DNA of 38,410 nt from Limisphaerales bacterium (GTDB lineage Bacteria > Verrucomicrobiota > Verrucomicrobiia > Limisphaerales > UBA11358): contig DAIDJC010000003.1 in NCBI GenBank assembly GCA_027451565.1, positions 1-38,410 on the forward strand. The letters run 5' to 3'. Positions within the stretch are counted from its first letter, which is position 1. Each line of letters begins with the position of its first letter. Under the pieces are notes generated by a model, which saw only the letters and a list, made by a program, of their open reading frames with translations, was not told the DNA's origin and searched no databases. Of the stretch, positions 16,001 to 24,694 are shown in pieces. A program made the translations under genes and the position numbers.

Positions 16001-18595
16001 ATGCAACCGGACAAATTGACTCAGAAATCGCGGGAGGCCCTGGAGGAAGCGCGGCGGATAGCCGTGGAGCATTCGCACCAGGAAATGGATGGGGATCATT
16101 TGGCGCTGGCCTTGGTGGGACAGACAGACAGCCTGATCCCAGACCTGCTGGCACGCGCCGGGGTATCGGTGGGGGGGCTTCGGTCCGGGTTGGAGTCTGA
16201 ACTGGCACGGCGCCACAAGGTGGAAGGTGCTGGCGAGGTTTACGCCGGGCCTGATTTGCGGAAGGCATTGGCCGCCGCCGAGACCGAGGCGCAAAAACTC
16301 AAGGACGAGTACGTGGGCACGGAGCATCTTTTGCTGGGCTTGGTTGAAAAGGGCGGTTCGAGCCTGAAAAAGCTCCTGGCGCAACACGGGCTTAAGCGCG
16401 ATGAAATCCTGAAGGTTTTGGTGGATTTAAGGGGAAACCAGCGGATCACCGATCCCAATCCCGAGGCCAAGTTCCAGGCGCTGGATAAATATGGCCGGGA
16501 CCTGACGTTGCTGGCGCGGCAGGGGAAGATAGACCCGGTGATAGGACGGGACGAGGAAATCCGGCGAGTGATGCAGGTGTTGACACGCCGGACCAAGAAC
16601 AACCCGGTATTGATTGGCGAGCCTGGCGTGGGCAAGACCGCCATCGCAGAGGGTTTGGCGCGAAGGATCGTGGCTGGGGACGTGCCGGAAAGCCTCAAGA
16701 ACAAGCAATTGGTGGCAATGGACCTTGGGGCGATGATAGCGGGGGCCAAATACCGTGGGGAATTTGAGGACAGGCTGAAGGCGTTTCTCAAGGAGATCAC
16801 CGCCAGCGAGGGACGGATTTTATTGTTCATAGACGAACTGCACACCCTGGTGGGAGCCGGCGCCGCGGAGGGGGCAACCGATGCGGCGAACATCATGAAG
16901 CCGCAACTGGCAAGGGGAGAACTACGCTGCGTGGGAGCCACCACCCTGGATGAATACCGCAAGCACATTGAGAAGGACCCCGCCTTGGAGCGGCGTTTCC
17001 AGCCAGTGCTGGTGGCGGAACCGGGGGTGGAGGCCACGATAGGGATCCTTCGTGGATTGAAGGAACGCTATGAGGTGCATCATGGCGTGCGCATCCAGGA
17101 TGCAGCCCTGGTGGCGGCGGCCACGCTGTCCAACCGTTACATCACGGACAGGTTTTTGCCGGACAAAGCCATTGACCTGGTGGATGAGGCGGCATCCAGG
17201 CTTAAAATGGAGCTGGATTCCAAACCCACGGAACTGGACCAACTGGAACGAGCCATCCTGCAATATGAGATTGAGCGCACCTCGCTGGCCAGGGAGAGCG
17301 ATGCGGCCAGCCGGGAGCGGCTCAAGCGCATTGACCGTGAACTGGCAGACCTGAAGGAGAAATCGCTGGGCCTGACCGCCCAATGGCAGAATGAAAAGGC
17401 AGCCATCAATGCAGTGAGCCTGATTCAAGCCCAACTGGAACAGGCGCGCCAAGGTTTGGAGCAGGCACGGCGCAAAGGAGACCTGAACCTGGCGGCACGC
17501 ATTCAATACGGGCAAATACCTGAACTGGAAAAGAAACTGGCCGGCATGGAACAAGCCAGCACCCCATCCAGCCGCGCATCATTGCTGCGCCAGGAGGTGA
17601 CCGATGAAGACGTGGCCCGGGTGGTGTCGTCCTGGACACACATTCCTGTTTCGAGAATGTTGGAGGGGGAACGCGAAAAACTGGTTCACATGGAACAGCG
17701 CCTGAAACAGCGGGTGCTGGGGCAAAGCGAGGCCTTGAAGGCAGTTTCCAATGCGGTGCGACGGGCACGCAGCGGCCTGCAAGACCCAAACCGGCCCATT
17801 GGTTCCTTCTTTTTCCTGGGACCGACCGGAGTGGGCAAGACCGAGACAGCACGGGCCCTGGCGGAATTTTTGTTTGATGACGAAAACGCCATGGTGCGGA
17901 TAGACATGAGCGAGTATCTGGAGAAATTTTCCGTGCAACGGCTCATTGGCGCGCCGCCGGGATTTGTGGGGTACGAAGAAGGCGGCCAATTGAGCGAGGC
18001 GGTGAGGCGCAGGCCCTACTCGGTGGTGTTGTTTGACGAGGTGGAAAAGGCGCACCCGGACGTGTTCAACGTGCTTTTGCAGGTTCTGGACGATGGCCGG
18101 CTTACGGATGGCCAGGGGCGAACAGTGGATTTCAAAAACACACTCTTGATCATGACCAGCAACATAGGCTCGCCCATCATCCAGGAATTCTTCATGGATG
18201 GCCGCAACGATGCGGCTTCCCGCCAAGCCATGGAGGACCGGGTGATGACGGAGTTGAAACGGCATTTCCGCCCGGAATTCCTGAATCGTGTGGACGATGT
18301 GGTGGTGTTTCGCAGCCTGGATGAGGAGGAATTGGCCGGGATTGTGGAAATCCAGATAGGCCGGCTGGAAAAACGTCTGGCCGACATGCAACTGACCCTT
18401 GCGGTGGATGCAGCAGCCAAAAAGGTGTTGGCACACGAGGGCTTTGACCCACAGTTTGGAGCACGGCCCCTGAAACGGGCGGTGCAAGACCTCCTGCTTA
18501 ACCCGCTTTCCATGAAATTGCTGGAGGGAGAATTCAAGCCAGGCGACCGTGTAAAAGTCAGCGCCAAAAATGACGTGTTGATTTTTTCCAAGTGA
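16001..18595 (+). CDS. clpB: ATP-dependent chaperone ClpB
   Basis: An 864-residue AAA+ disaggregase that, with DnaK, pulls polypeptides out of aggregates in the cytoplasm. Order of parts: Clp_N repeats (1-145, starting LTQKSREALEEARRIA), first AAA domain with Walker A GEPGVGKT and Walker B ILLFIDELHT, the coiled-coil M domain (about 405-525, AILQYEIERTSLARE onward), second AAA domain with Walker A GPTGVGKT and Walker B VVLFDEVEKAH, and the C-terminal D2-small domain (ARPLKRAVQD). Length is normal for ClpB, and the M domain distinguishes it from ClpA and the shorter ClpC. The ATG at 16001 is preceded by GGAG at very short spacing. It is divergent from the radical SAM gene; no heat-shock operator was recognised. 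Confidence 0.95.
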   Translation: MQPDKLTQKSREALEEARRIAVEHSHQEMDGDHLALALVGQTDSLIPDLLARAGVSVGGLRSGLESELARRHKVEGAGEVYAGPDLRKALAAAETEAQKLKDEYVGTEHLLLGLVEKGGSSLKKLLAQHGLKRDEILKVLVDLRGNQRITDPNPEAKFQALDKYGRDLTLLARQGKIDPVIGRDEEIRRVMQVLTRRTKNNPVLIGEPGVGKTAIAEGLARRIVAGDVPESLKNKQLVAMDLGAMIAGAKYRGEFEDRLKAFLKEITASEGRILLFIDELHTLVGAGAAEGATDAANIMKPQLARGELRCVGATTLDEYRKHIEKDPALERRFQPVLVAEPGVEATIGILRGLKERYEVHHGVRIQDAALVAAATLSNRYITDRFLPDKAIDLVDEAASRLKMELDSKPTELDQLERAILQYEIERTSLARESDAASRERLKRIDRELADLKEKSLGLTAQWQNEKAAINAVSLIQAQLEQARQGLEQARRKGDLNLAARIQYGQIPELEKKLAGMEQASTPSSRASLLRQEVTDEDVARVVSSWTHIPVSRMLEGEREKLVHMEQRLKQRVLGQSEALKAVSNAVRRARSGLQDPNRPIGSFFFLGPTGVGKTETARALAEFLFDDENAMVRIDMSEYLEKFSVQRLIGAPPGFVGYEEGGQLSEAVRRRPYSVVLFDEVEKAHPDVFNVLLQVLDDGRLTDGQGRTVDFKNTLLIMTSNIGSPIIQEFFMDGRNDAASRQAMEDRVMTELKRHFRPEFLNRVDDVVVFRSLDEEELAGIVEIQIGRLEKRLADMQLTLAVDAAAKKVLAHEGFDPQFGARPLKRAVQDLLLNPLSMKLLEGEFKPGDRVKVSAKNDVLIFSK

Positions 18596-18915
18596 ATCCG
18601 TCCGGACATTTCACAAGGGACCCGCAGAAAGAGAGCCCGAATGCGAGGCTTGTTTCTCACTCTGCACAATTATTACTGATCACTTTCAAGCAAGCGAGAT
18701 GAGATTCAAGCCACTCCATTTCGGCCGCATAAATTTCTCATATTTATTTAATTTTAAACAGTTTAAACTGGTTTTTATCCCTGCATTGCTTGAATCCCCC
18801 TGCAGGCCGGCCTGTTAATGATGGGGCTAGGTCCCGCCCGCCCGTTTTTCGACCTGTATTTGTTCCTTTACGAAAAGCCCCTTTAGCTATATGGTGAAAG
18901 GGTAAAGAATTTGTT
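18596..18915. other. Intergenic region between clpB and tatA, no gene seen
   Basis: A 320-base stretch with no credible coding frame. The middle is strongly AT-rich (about 18731-18778) and contains a 12-base perfect palindrome, CAGTTTAAACTG (18759-18770). Further right is a GC-rich part (18800-18845). A possible weak promoter for tatA is TTTACG, 17 bases, TATGGT, ending about 20 bases before the tatA start; both boxes match poorly. No terminator hairpin with a T-run was found after clpB. Confidence 0.5.
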
Positions 18916-19182
18916 ATGAACGCGATGCTTGCCATTTTGGGTTTGAGCGGCACGGAACTGATCATTGTTCTGGTGGCGGTGCTTGTGCTATTTGGGGCCA
19001 AGCGCATTCCTGAGTTTGCCAAAGGCTTGGGGAAGGGCATTAATGAATTTAAGAAGGCGTCCCGAGAGGTAACCGATTCGCTTGAGGCTGAGGCGACTCC
19101 TCCCCCGTCCAAAATTCCGCCTCCCAATACGGCGCCTCAATCGGCCTCAGTCCCCAAGCCGACGGAAACCAAGGTGGGTTGA
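18916..19182 (+). CDS. tatA: Twin-arginine translocase subunit TatA/TatE family
   Basis: An 88-residue protein. It has a short periplasmic N-terminus, one TM helix (about 8-25, GLSGTELIIVLVAVLVLFG), the hinge FGAKRIPEFAKGLGKGINEFKKA that marks TatA/E, an amphipathic helix and a disordered Pro/Thr tail. TatA oligomers form the pore through which folded proteins cross the inner membrane. The FG at the end of the helix and the 'R.PE.a..lG' motif are intact. tatC follows 30 bases downstream. No separate TatB is in the window, which fits a minimal TatA-TatC system. Confidence 0.93.
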   Translation: MNAMLAILGLSGTELIIVLVAVLVLFGAKRIPEFAKGLGKGINEFKKASREVTDSLEAEATPPPSKIPPPNTAPQSASVPKPTETKVG

Positions 19183-19212
19183 CCCTCCACTTGGAGTTTT
19201 CCACTGCTCCCA

Positions 19213-20223
19213 ATGCCCGATTCTCCTCAGGAACCGGCCCCAGATGAATGGGAGGAGGGAGGAGGTCCTGTCAAAAGTTTTCTGGAACATTTGGAGGATT
19301 TCCGGTGGTTGATCATTAAATGTGGCGCGGCCTTCATGGTTTGCCTGGTGGTTTGTCTTTATGCCGTGCCGGAAATTGTGGCTGTTTTGAAATGGCCTCT
19401 GAGCCGGGCTGCCCTAGTCCGGGTGAACGGTGAACACAAGGCGGAAATTTTCCTGGGGTCCCAATCCTTGGGCACCTTGGAGCTAGACACCAACCGTATG
19501 GGAAACCTGGACCTGGGTACCAATTGGTTTTCCGTGGTAAGATTGGAGCCTGTGGCGTTGGGTTCCAATATCGTGCTAACCCTCCAGGTGGATCCCCAGC
19601 CAAAGCAGAATGCCCTGCTTCAGGGATCCACCGACCTGGTTTACCTGGATCCATCGGCCCCATTTTTCAGTTCCATGCAACTGGCCTTTTATGGAGGAAT
19701 CCTGCTGGCTTCGCCGGTGATTTGCATCTTTCTGGCGGGATTTATCCTCCCCGCACTGAAGGTGAAGGAGCGAAAATATGTTTGGCGCGCGGCCCTGGTG
19801 GGGTCGGGGCTATTCCTGGCGGGGGTTGCATTTTGTTACTTTTTTGTGCTGCCGCGGGCCTTGAAATTTGCCCAGTGGTGGGCTCTGTGGATGGGGGTGC
19901 AGGTTCCTGAATGGCGGGCGGAGACCTATTTCAGTTTTGTGACCAAGTTCATGCTGGGCATGGGGCTTGGATTTGAATTGCCGGTAGCCCTGCTGGCCCT
20001 GGTCAAGATCGGCGTCCTTGACTACGCCAAACTCTCCAGCCTGCGCCGATACATGATAGTCATCAACCTCATCCTGGGTGCCCTGCTCACCACCCCCGAA
20101 CCTTTTACCCAGGTCGTGATGGCGGTGGTTTTGCAGGTCTTGTTTGAAACCAGCGTTTGGATAGCATGGTACTGGGAATGGAAGGAACGAAAACGAGCTT
20201 TACAAGCCGGAGAATCGGCGTAG
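19213..20223 (+). CDS. tatC: Twin-arginine translocase subunit TatC with enlarged periplasmic loop
   Basis: A 336-residue polytopic protein, about 80 longer than E. coli TatC (258). It recognises twin-arginine signal peptides. Core features are present: the N-terminal FLEHLEDFR, six predicted TM helices, DPSAPFF before TM2, LPALKVKERKY between TM2 and TM3, PRALKF, GLGFELPVALLAL and the TTPEPFTQ loop. Between 'PLSR' after TM1 and 'QGST' before TM2, residues about 66-136 are an insertion of ~70 residues, alternating polar/hydrophobic and probably a small beta domain in the periplasm. The 20 N-terminal residues are acidic and gly/pro-rich. It lies directly downstream of tatA. Confidence 0.93.
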   Translation: MPDSPQEPAPDEWEEGGGPVKSFLEHLEDFRWLIIKCGAAFMVCLVVCLYAVPEIVAVLKWPLSRAALVRVNGEHKAEIFLGSQSLGTLELDTNRMGNLDLGTNWFSVVRLEPVALGSNIVLTLQVDPQPKQNALLQGSTDLVYLDPSAPFFSSMQLAFYGGILLASPVICIFLAGFILPALKVKERKYVWRAALVGSGLFLAGVAFCYFFVLPRALKFAQWWALWMGVQVPEWRAETYFSFVTKFMLGMGLGFELPVALLALVKIGVLDYAKLSSLRRYMIVINLILGALLTTPEPFTQVVMAVVLQVLFETSVWIAWYWEWKERKRALQAGESA

Positions 20224-20250
20224 GATCGTTGTACCAACTTAAATCATTGT

Positions 20251-20688
20251 ATGCGCAAAGTCATTTTTCCGCTGACCGCCGTTTTGGCGGCACTTTTTGC
20301 GGCTGGTTGTGCCAGCCAGGAACAAAAGCTTGGACGCGGCATGGATAACACCTATGAGATCGTGCGCATGGGTGAGCTTCGCCGCAGCGTGGAGCAAACG
20401 GCCGTTTTTGATTCACCCGGCGAGGGATACACCACTGGCTTTGTGCGCGGCCTGGACCGATCCCTGGCACGCACCGGCATTGGATTGTATGAGATGGTCA
20501 CCTTCCCGTTCCCGCCCTACACCCCGGTGGCAACCAAGTATCTGTCCGTGGACCCGGTTTTCCCGGAAAGCTACAAGCCACAGTTGATTGCTGATCCGCT
20601 TTTCAAAACCGACACTTACAGCGGGTTCAGCGGCGGCGATGTGGCCCCCTTCGTGCCAGGTAGCCGATTTAGTATTTTTGACAACTAA
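20251..20688 (+). CDS. TIGR04073-type exosortase-associated lipoprotein
   Basis: A 145-residue lipoprotein: signal peptide with lipobox LFAAGC (acylated Cys at residue 20). The core GLDRSLARTGIGLYEMVTFP followed by FPPYTPVATKYL matches the pattern I associate with TIGR04073, a family seen in genomes with exosortase/PEP-CTERM sorting. Its molecular function is unknown. It starts 27 bases after the tatC stop and is followed by a strong terminator, so it probably ends the tatA-tatC transcript. No exosortase or PEP-CTERM protein is in the window. The family assignment is from memory of the motif. Confidence 0.7.
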   Translation: MRKVIFPLTAVLAALFAAGCASQEQKLGRGMDNTYEIVRMGELRRSVEQTAVFDSPGEGYTTGFVRGLDRSLARTGIGLYEMVTFPFPPYTPVATKYLSVDPVFPESYKPQLIADPLFKTDTYSGFSGGDVAPFVPGSRFSIFDN

Positions 20689-20711
20689 CCCTTGATGTCC
20701 TTTTCCAAAAG

Positions 20712-20740
20712 CGCGCCAACGCCCACGTTGGCGCGTTTTT
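20712..20740 (+). terminator. Rho-independent terminator after the TIGR04073 gene
   Basis: A 10-base perfect stem, CGCGCCAACG (20712-20721) with CGTTGGCGCG (20726-20735), loop CCCA, then TTTTT. It starts 24 bases after the lipoprotein stop and ends 10 bases before the ispE start, so ispE should have its own promoter, read-through, or a start close to this site. Confidence 0.88.
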
Positions 20741-20750
20741 ATTCCATTCG

Positions 20751-21632
20751 ATGACCCTTTGCCTACCTTCACCCTGCAAGGTCAACCTGCTGTTAAACAT
20801 CCTGGGCAAACGGCCTGATGGATTTCACGAGCTTGAGACCCTCATGCACCCGGTCCAGTGGTGCGACGAACTGTCGTTCATTCGTAAAGGCAGGGAATTG
20901 AGCCTCACGTGCAGCAATCCAAACCTGCCTCTGGATTCCGGCAACCTGGTGCACCGGGCCGCCACGAAATTTTTTGAAGCCGCTCAAATACACGAGGGGG
21001 TGGGGATCCATCTGGAAAAACGCATACCCTTGGCAGCCGGATTGGGAGGTGGCAGCGGCAATGCCGCCATCACGCTGCGCGGCTTGAACGAACTTTTTGG
21101 ACTTCCCCTAAGCCCCGGCCAGATTGGGGACTTGGCGGCCTCGCTCGGTTCCGACATAAATTTTTTCCTGCAAGACAAGCCAGCTCTGGCCACCGGGCGT
21201 GGTGAAGCCATAAAATCGCTGGCTCCTTTTCCATCCCTTGCGGGCCGGGCATTTTTTCTTTTTCACCCTGGCTTTGGCATTTCCACACCCTGGGCCTACC
21301 AAAACCTGGCGCGGTTTCCCTCGGCGCTGAAAGGCCAACCGGGGCGGGCAGCAGCCCTGGCCGCCCTCCTGAGCGCCAGACCCCTCCCTGAAGCGGCGCC
21401 GCATTTTTACAATGCCCTGGAATTTCCAGCGTTTGAAAAATATCCCATCCTGAAACTTTATCAGGAATTCCTTTCCGGCCACGGAGCGGTGGCAGCCCTG
21501 ATGTCCGGGAGCGGGTCCACCACTTTTGCCATCGCAGAAAACCTGGCTGCGGCAGAAAATCTGGGCGGGCTTTTTAAAAGGAATTTTGGCGACAATGGAT
21601 GGTCTGCGGCCGTGACCATTCCAAAGAACTGA
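20751..21632 (+). CDS. ispE: 4-diphosphocytidyl-2-C-methyl-D-erythritol kinase (IspE)
   Basis: A 293-residue GHMP kinase of the non-mevalonate (MEP) isoprenoid pathway; it phosphorylates the 2-hydroxyl of CDP-methylerythritol. Motif 1 is CKVNLLLNILGKRPDGFHEL, with the lysine and the 'DGFHE' signature of IspE. The ATP-binding loop is PLAAGLGGGSGNAAIT. LGSDINFFL has the catalytic aspartate, and the C-terminal GHMP motif is ALMSGSGSTTFAI. Length is normal. It starts ten bases after a terminator and is followed by another. No other MEP gene is nearby. Confidence 0.94.
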   Translation: MTLCLPSPCKVNLLLNILGKRPDGFHELETLMHPVQWCDELSFIRKGRELSLTCSNPNLPLDSGNLVHRAATKFFEAAQIHEGVGIHLEKRIPLAAGLGGGSGNAAITLRGLNELFGLPLSPGQIGDLAASLGSDINFFLQDKPALATGRGEAIKSLAPFPSLAGRAFFLFHPGFGISTPWAYQNLARFPSALKGQPGRAAALAALLSARPLPEAAPHFYNALEFPAFEKYPILKLYQEFLSGHGAVAALMSGSGSTTFAIAENLAAAENLGGLFKRNFGDNGWSAAVTIPKN

Positions 21633-21667
21633 CTCCCTGCCGCAGCCCGTCCTGGGATCCAATTGGA

Positions 21668-21691
21668 GGGCGGTGAACCGCCCCTTTTCTT
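21668..21691 (+). terminator. Rho-independent terminator after ispE
   Basis: Hairpin GGGCGG-TGAA-CCGCCC (21668-21683) with a four-base loop, followed by CTTTTCTT. It lies 35 bases after the ispE stop and overlaps the stop codon of the convergent SGNH gene. Confidence 0.7.
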
Positions 21692-22862
21692 ACTTCGGGT
21701 GAGTCGCCAGCCCGCCCCGGCCTTCCATGAATTTTTGCGTCGAGAGCCACTGCAATAATTCATCGGCCATGGCTTGGTCATCTGCCACGCGCGGGTGGGT
21801 TTTGGTCCAATGCCGGAAAACGTAATGATGGATGGCGGGGTCCGACCGTTCCAAATTCTGCACGGCATCCTGCCAGGCCGCGCGCAGGGGCTGGCTGGTG
21901 GCTCCGCCGGTCATTCCACCGCGCAACAAGACCAGCTCCGCACGGGGCCATGCGCCGCACACCGCACGTACCAAGGCCTGGTATTTTTCACCAAAGCTTG
22001 GGGGAAAAGGGCGCCCCTCGGAACGTGTTTTTGAATCATCATTCTCACCCAGGTTTATGAACACCACATCAGGGGTCCATTCAGCCAGATCTGCGAGGGC
22101 CGAACCGGGGTTGGGGTACATCCGGTTCCAGATTTGATCCACCGTTTCCGGCACCCACCCTGTTACCACCCCCATTCCACTCACTGAAATATTTTCAAGC
22201 TCGGCGCCAAGGCCCCGTGCCGTGAATGCCGCGTAACTCAAATCCCCATCATGCGTTCTGCGATCCTGCCATTGATCCATTTCGCCGTCCTCATTGCAGG
22301 CACCCACAGTGATGGAATCGCCCAGGAATAAAATCCGCATGGTACGCGAAGGGCCGGCCGGCCTGGCTGCTTTGGCATCAGAATCCAGAACCACACCCAT
22401 AAAACCCACCGTCCCGGCGGCTGCCTCACTTCGCTTAACCAGTTTTAAATGATGCCAACCGACCCCGGAAACGTGAATGGGACTCCATTCTTCACCGGAA
22501 TTTTCAGCCACTCCCACGACTGCATTGATTCCATCCACATTCACATCAAAAAAATTTTGTCCGCGGGCATTTTTAAACCCGAGCACCAACAGTGACCCGG
22601 TGAAATCCAACTGTATTTCGCTGGATTGCCAGATGAGAACGGGGTCCTCAGGTTTGGAATAATCAATGCGGCCCAGGTAGGCAAATCTGGGGTCTTTGGC
22701 TTCAATCTGCCGGGACTGGCCAAGGTGCAAACTGCCGGCGGAGGCATCTGGTCCACACCCAACCAGCAGCACCAGAGCCGCGAATGCGATGAATGTCCGC
22801 CAAATGAGGAATTGGAGACGGTCAACTGCCTCTGAAAACGAATTGCCAGCAAAGTTGATCAT
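21690..22862 (-). CDS. SGNH-type carbohydrate esterase (CE2-like) lipoprotein
   Basis: A 390-residue protein. A hydrophobic N-terminal segment leads to a lipobox (LLVGC, Cys at about 36), so it is probably an outer-membrane or periplasmic lipoprotein. The N-terminal jelly-roll (about 50-165, FAYLGRIDYSKPEDPVLIWQ) is like that of CE2 acetyl esterases. The SGNH hydrolase domain has the catalytic Ser in ILFLGDSITVG, block III in VFINLGEND, and the His in KTHPRVADDQAMADEL. It would remove acetyl groups from hemicellulose or a related glycan. The upstream GH39-like gene is 23 bases away on the same strand, so they are likely one unit. Confidence 0.85.
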   Translation of the reverse strand: MINFAGNSFSEAVDRLQFLIWRTFIAFAALVLLVGCGPDASAGSLHLGQSRQIEAKDPRFAYLGRIDYSKPEDPVLIWQSSEIQLDFTGSLLVLGFKNARGQNFFDVNVDGINAVVGVAENSGEEWSPIHVSGVGWHHLKLVKRSEAAAGTVGFMGVVLDSDAKAARPAGPSRTMRILFLGDSITVGACNEDGEMDQWQDRRTHDGDLSYAAFTARGLGAELENISVSGMGVVTGWVPETVDQIWNRMYPNPGSALADLAEWTPDVVFINLGENDDSKTRSEGRPFPPSFGEKYQALVRAVCGAWPRAELVLLRGGMTGGATSQPLRAAWQDAVQNLERSDPAIHHYVFRHWTKTHPRVADDQAMADELLQWLSTQKFMEGRGGLATHPK

Positions 22863-22885
22863 GAGATTCAGTTTTTTGGCCCTGG

Positions 22886-24496
22886 TTAAGGTTTCTCCAG
22901 AGTAACCAATACCACGTCACATTTCCTCATTTTAATCCTTTGATCCCATTCTCCGTTATCAGCCACAACCACAGAACGCTCTTCACCGGCTTTTCCGTCA
23001 CTGGCAGCTTTCAACTGGGCTTCCTGACGCCTCGAAAGTTGCGGTGGCGCACCCATTCCCAGATAGGCTGTGTAGGCATCGTTGGAATGATAGCCAACCC
23101 TGTAAACTTTCATCAGATAGTTTCCGGCGGGAACACCAGCCAGTTGCAACTGCGCATATTCCTCCCATTTGGACGGGTGTAAGCGGCTGTAAAAGGTCTG
23201 GTTGTTTTCCCTTGGAGAAGGATCCGGAGGAGGTTCGTCCCAAATCAGGACCTGCATCCCTCCCCTGGCATCACGGCAAGCCAGGGTCTGCCGGTCTTCG
23301 CATGTGAGTTGCACATCCCCCAAACTGTGCAGGAAATGATATGCAAAATAAGAAGGTTTTTGAATTCCCTCCTCATTCAGCAACCCAAAACCTCCGTGAA
23401 AAGGGGTGAAACGGGGGCCTGCCTCCTCGAAAATATCCGTGAAGGTCCAGTAAGACATGGATTGCACGCATCCATCCGCATTTTTGATTTTATCCAGTAT
23501 GTATGCGGCGCTCTGGTAAGAGTCGTGGAAGGGATCGCTGGGAGTGTAGGAGGAACTCCATTCAGTAAAATGGAGCGGCAAACCAGGCCTCAAGGAATTT
23601 TGGATCACCCTCCGGGTCTCCTCCATTTCACCGTAGATGGAATTGGAACGGGTGGACAACACGGTCCCATGATTGCCGTTTTCGTCCAGAAACCCGGCGT
23701 CCACACCATAGGTGTGAGTGGAGATAAAGTCAACGGGCGCCGGGTTGGTGGCACAGAACTGGATGAAATCACCAATCCATCCGCAACCCGCCGTGGCCGG
23801 ACCCCCGACGCGATACTGTGGGCAGACTGACTTTACCGCATTGGCGGTGACTTCATACAAATGGAAATAATCCTGTTGTGTGCCCTTGAAAAAACCCTCC
23901 AAATTGGGCTCATTCCAAACTTCAAAATACCATCCCGCCACCTCGTTTTTGCCGTACCGTTCCGTGAGATGCCTTGTAAAAGCCTGAACCAGCGCGCCCC
24001 AACGTGAGAAATCGCGCGGCAAAGTGGTGTTGCCCCGCCACCAGAAAATGGTCTGACTCCCACTCGCCATGGCTCCGGGCATGAAGCCCAGCTCCACAAA
24101 AGGTTTCATTCCTATCCCCACGAGAAAGTCGTAAAGTTTGTCCACATACTGCCAGTTGTATTCAGGCCGTCCCTGCCGGTCCTCCTGATACACCCCCATG
24201 TCATCGCAAAAAATGCCGTGCATCCGAATGTATTTGAACCCGCAATCCTGATGAACTTGAGCAAGCTGCTGCTGCCAATCCGCCCTGAGACCTTCGTTTG
24301 CTCGGCCAGCACCCACGCACATTTCCGCCATGCGATTCAGGGGGCCTTTTACATCCTTATAATTCACATGGATGAGTCTGACGCCCAAATCTTGAGACGA
24401 AGCTTCGCCTAAAATCTGCGCCGCCAAGGTGAAGTATGAAGCAGTGATCCAAACCCACCCCCACCTCCTTGGCATCATTGCCCGGTTAAATCGCAT
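22886..24496 (-). CDS. GH39-type glycoside hydrolase (beta-xylosidase-like), exported
   Basis: About 536 residues from ATG 24496, with a basic N-terminus and a hydrophobic core (WVWITASYFTLAAQILG) suggesting export. The TIM barrel resembles GH39 xylosidases/iduronidases. The acid/base Glu196 is in YFEVWNEPN, the nucleophile Glu312 in LHFTEWSSSY. FKYIRMHGIFCDD and the C-terminal beta-sandwich with VTLEKP at the end also fit. The frame is open to a TTG at 24529, but ATG 24496 gives a normal signal sequence. The substrate (xylan or another glycan) cannot be read from sequence. The CE2-like esterase next to it fits a hemicellulose-degrading pair. Confidence 0.85.
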   Translation of the reverse strand: MRFNRAMMPRRWGWVWITASYFTLAAQILGEASSQDLGVRLIHVNYKDVKGPLNRMAEMCVGAGRANEGLRADWQQQLAQVHQDCGFKYIRMHGIFCDDMGVYQEDRQGRPEYNWQYVDKLYDFLVGIGMKPFVELGFMPGAMASGSQTIFWWRGNTTLPRDFSRWGALVQAFTRHLTERYGKNEVAGWYFEVWNEPNLEGFFKGTQQDYFHLYEVTANAVKSVCPQYRVGGPATAGCGWIGDFIQFCATNPAPVDFISTHTYGVDAGFLDENGNHGTVLSTRSNSIYGEMEETRRVIQNSLRPGLPLHFTEWSSSYTPSDPFHDSYQSAAYILDKIKNADGCVQSMSYWTFTDIFEEAGPRFTPFHGGFGLLNEEGIQKPSYFAYHFLHSLGDVQLTCEDRQTLACRDARGGMQVLIWDEPPPDPSPRENNQTFYSRLHPSKWEEYAQLQLAGVPAGNYLMKVYRVGYHSNDAYTAYLGMGAPPQLSRRQEAQLKAASDGKAGEERSVVVADNGEWDQRIKMRKCDVVLVTLEKP

Positions 24497-24694
24497 GAAA
24501 TTCGCCCTGATTCTGTCACATTTCCACAAAAGCCGGTTGTCATCAAAATTAGGGACACGCCCGGGCCAGTCTCAGAGCCTGGCTGATAAGACGGAAGGGT
24601 GCTGCGACTGGGGATTTTGGCCTTGGGCGAGGCGAAGATGTCGGCGCGTCCCCGTAAAAACGCCCGCGAATTTTTACATACCCATCCCAAAAGG

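Noticed and set aside
15881..16387. Upstream extension of the radical SAM gene
   Set aside because: It would overlap the first ~390 bases of clpB on the other strand, and the extra residues are Arg/Pro-rich without any family match.
24654..24677. Hairpin GTAAAAA/TTTTTAC between the receiver and GH39 genes
   Set aside because: Weak AT-only stem with a ten-base loop and no T-run after it.
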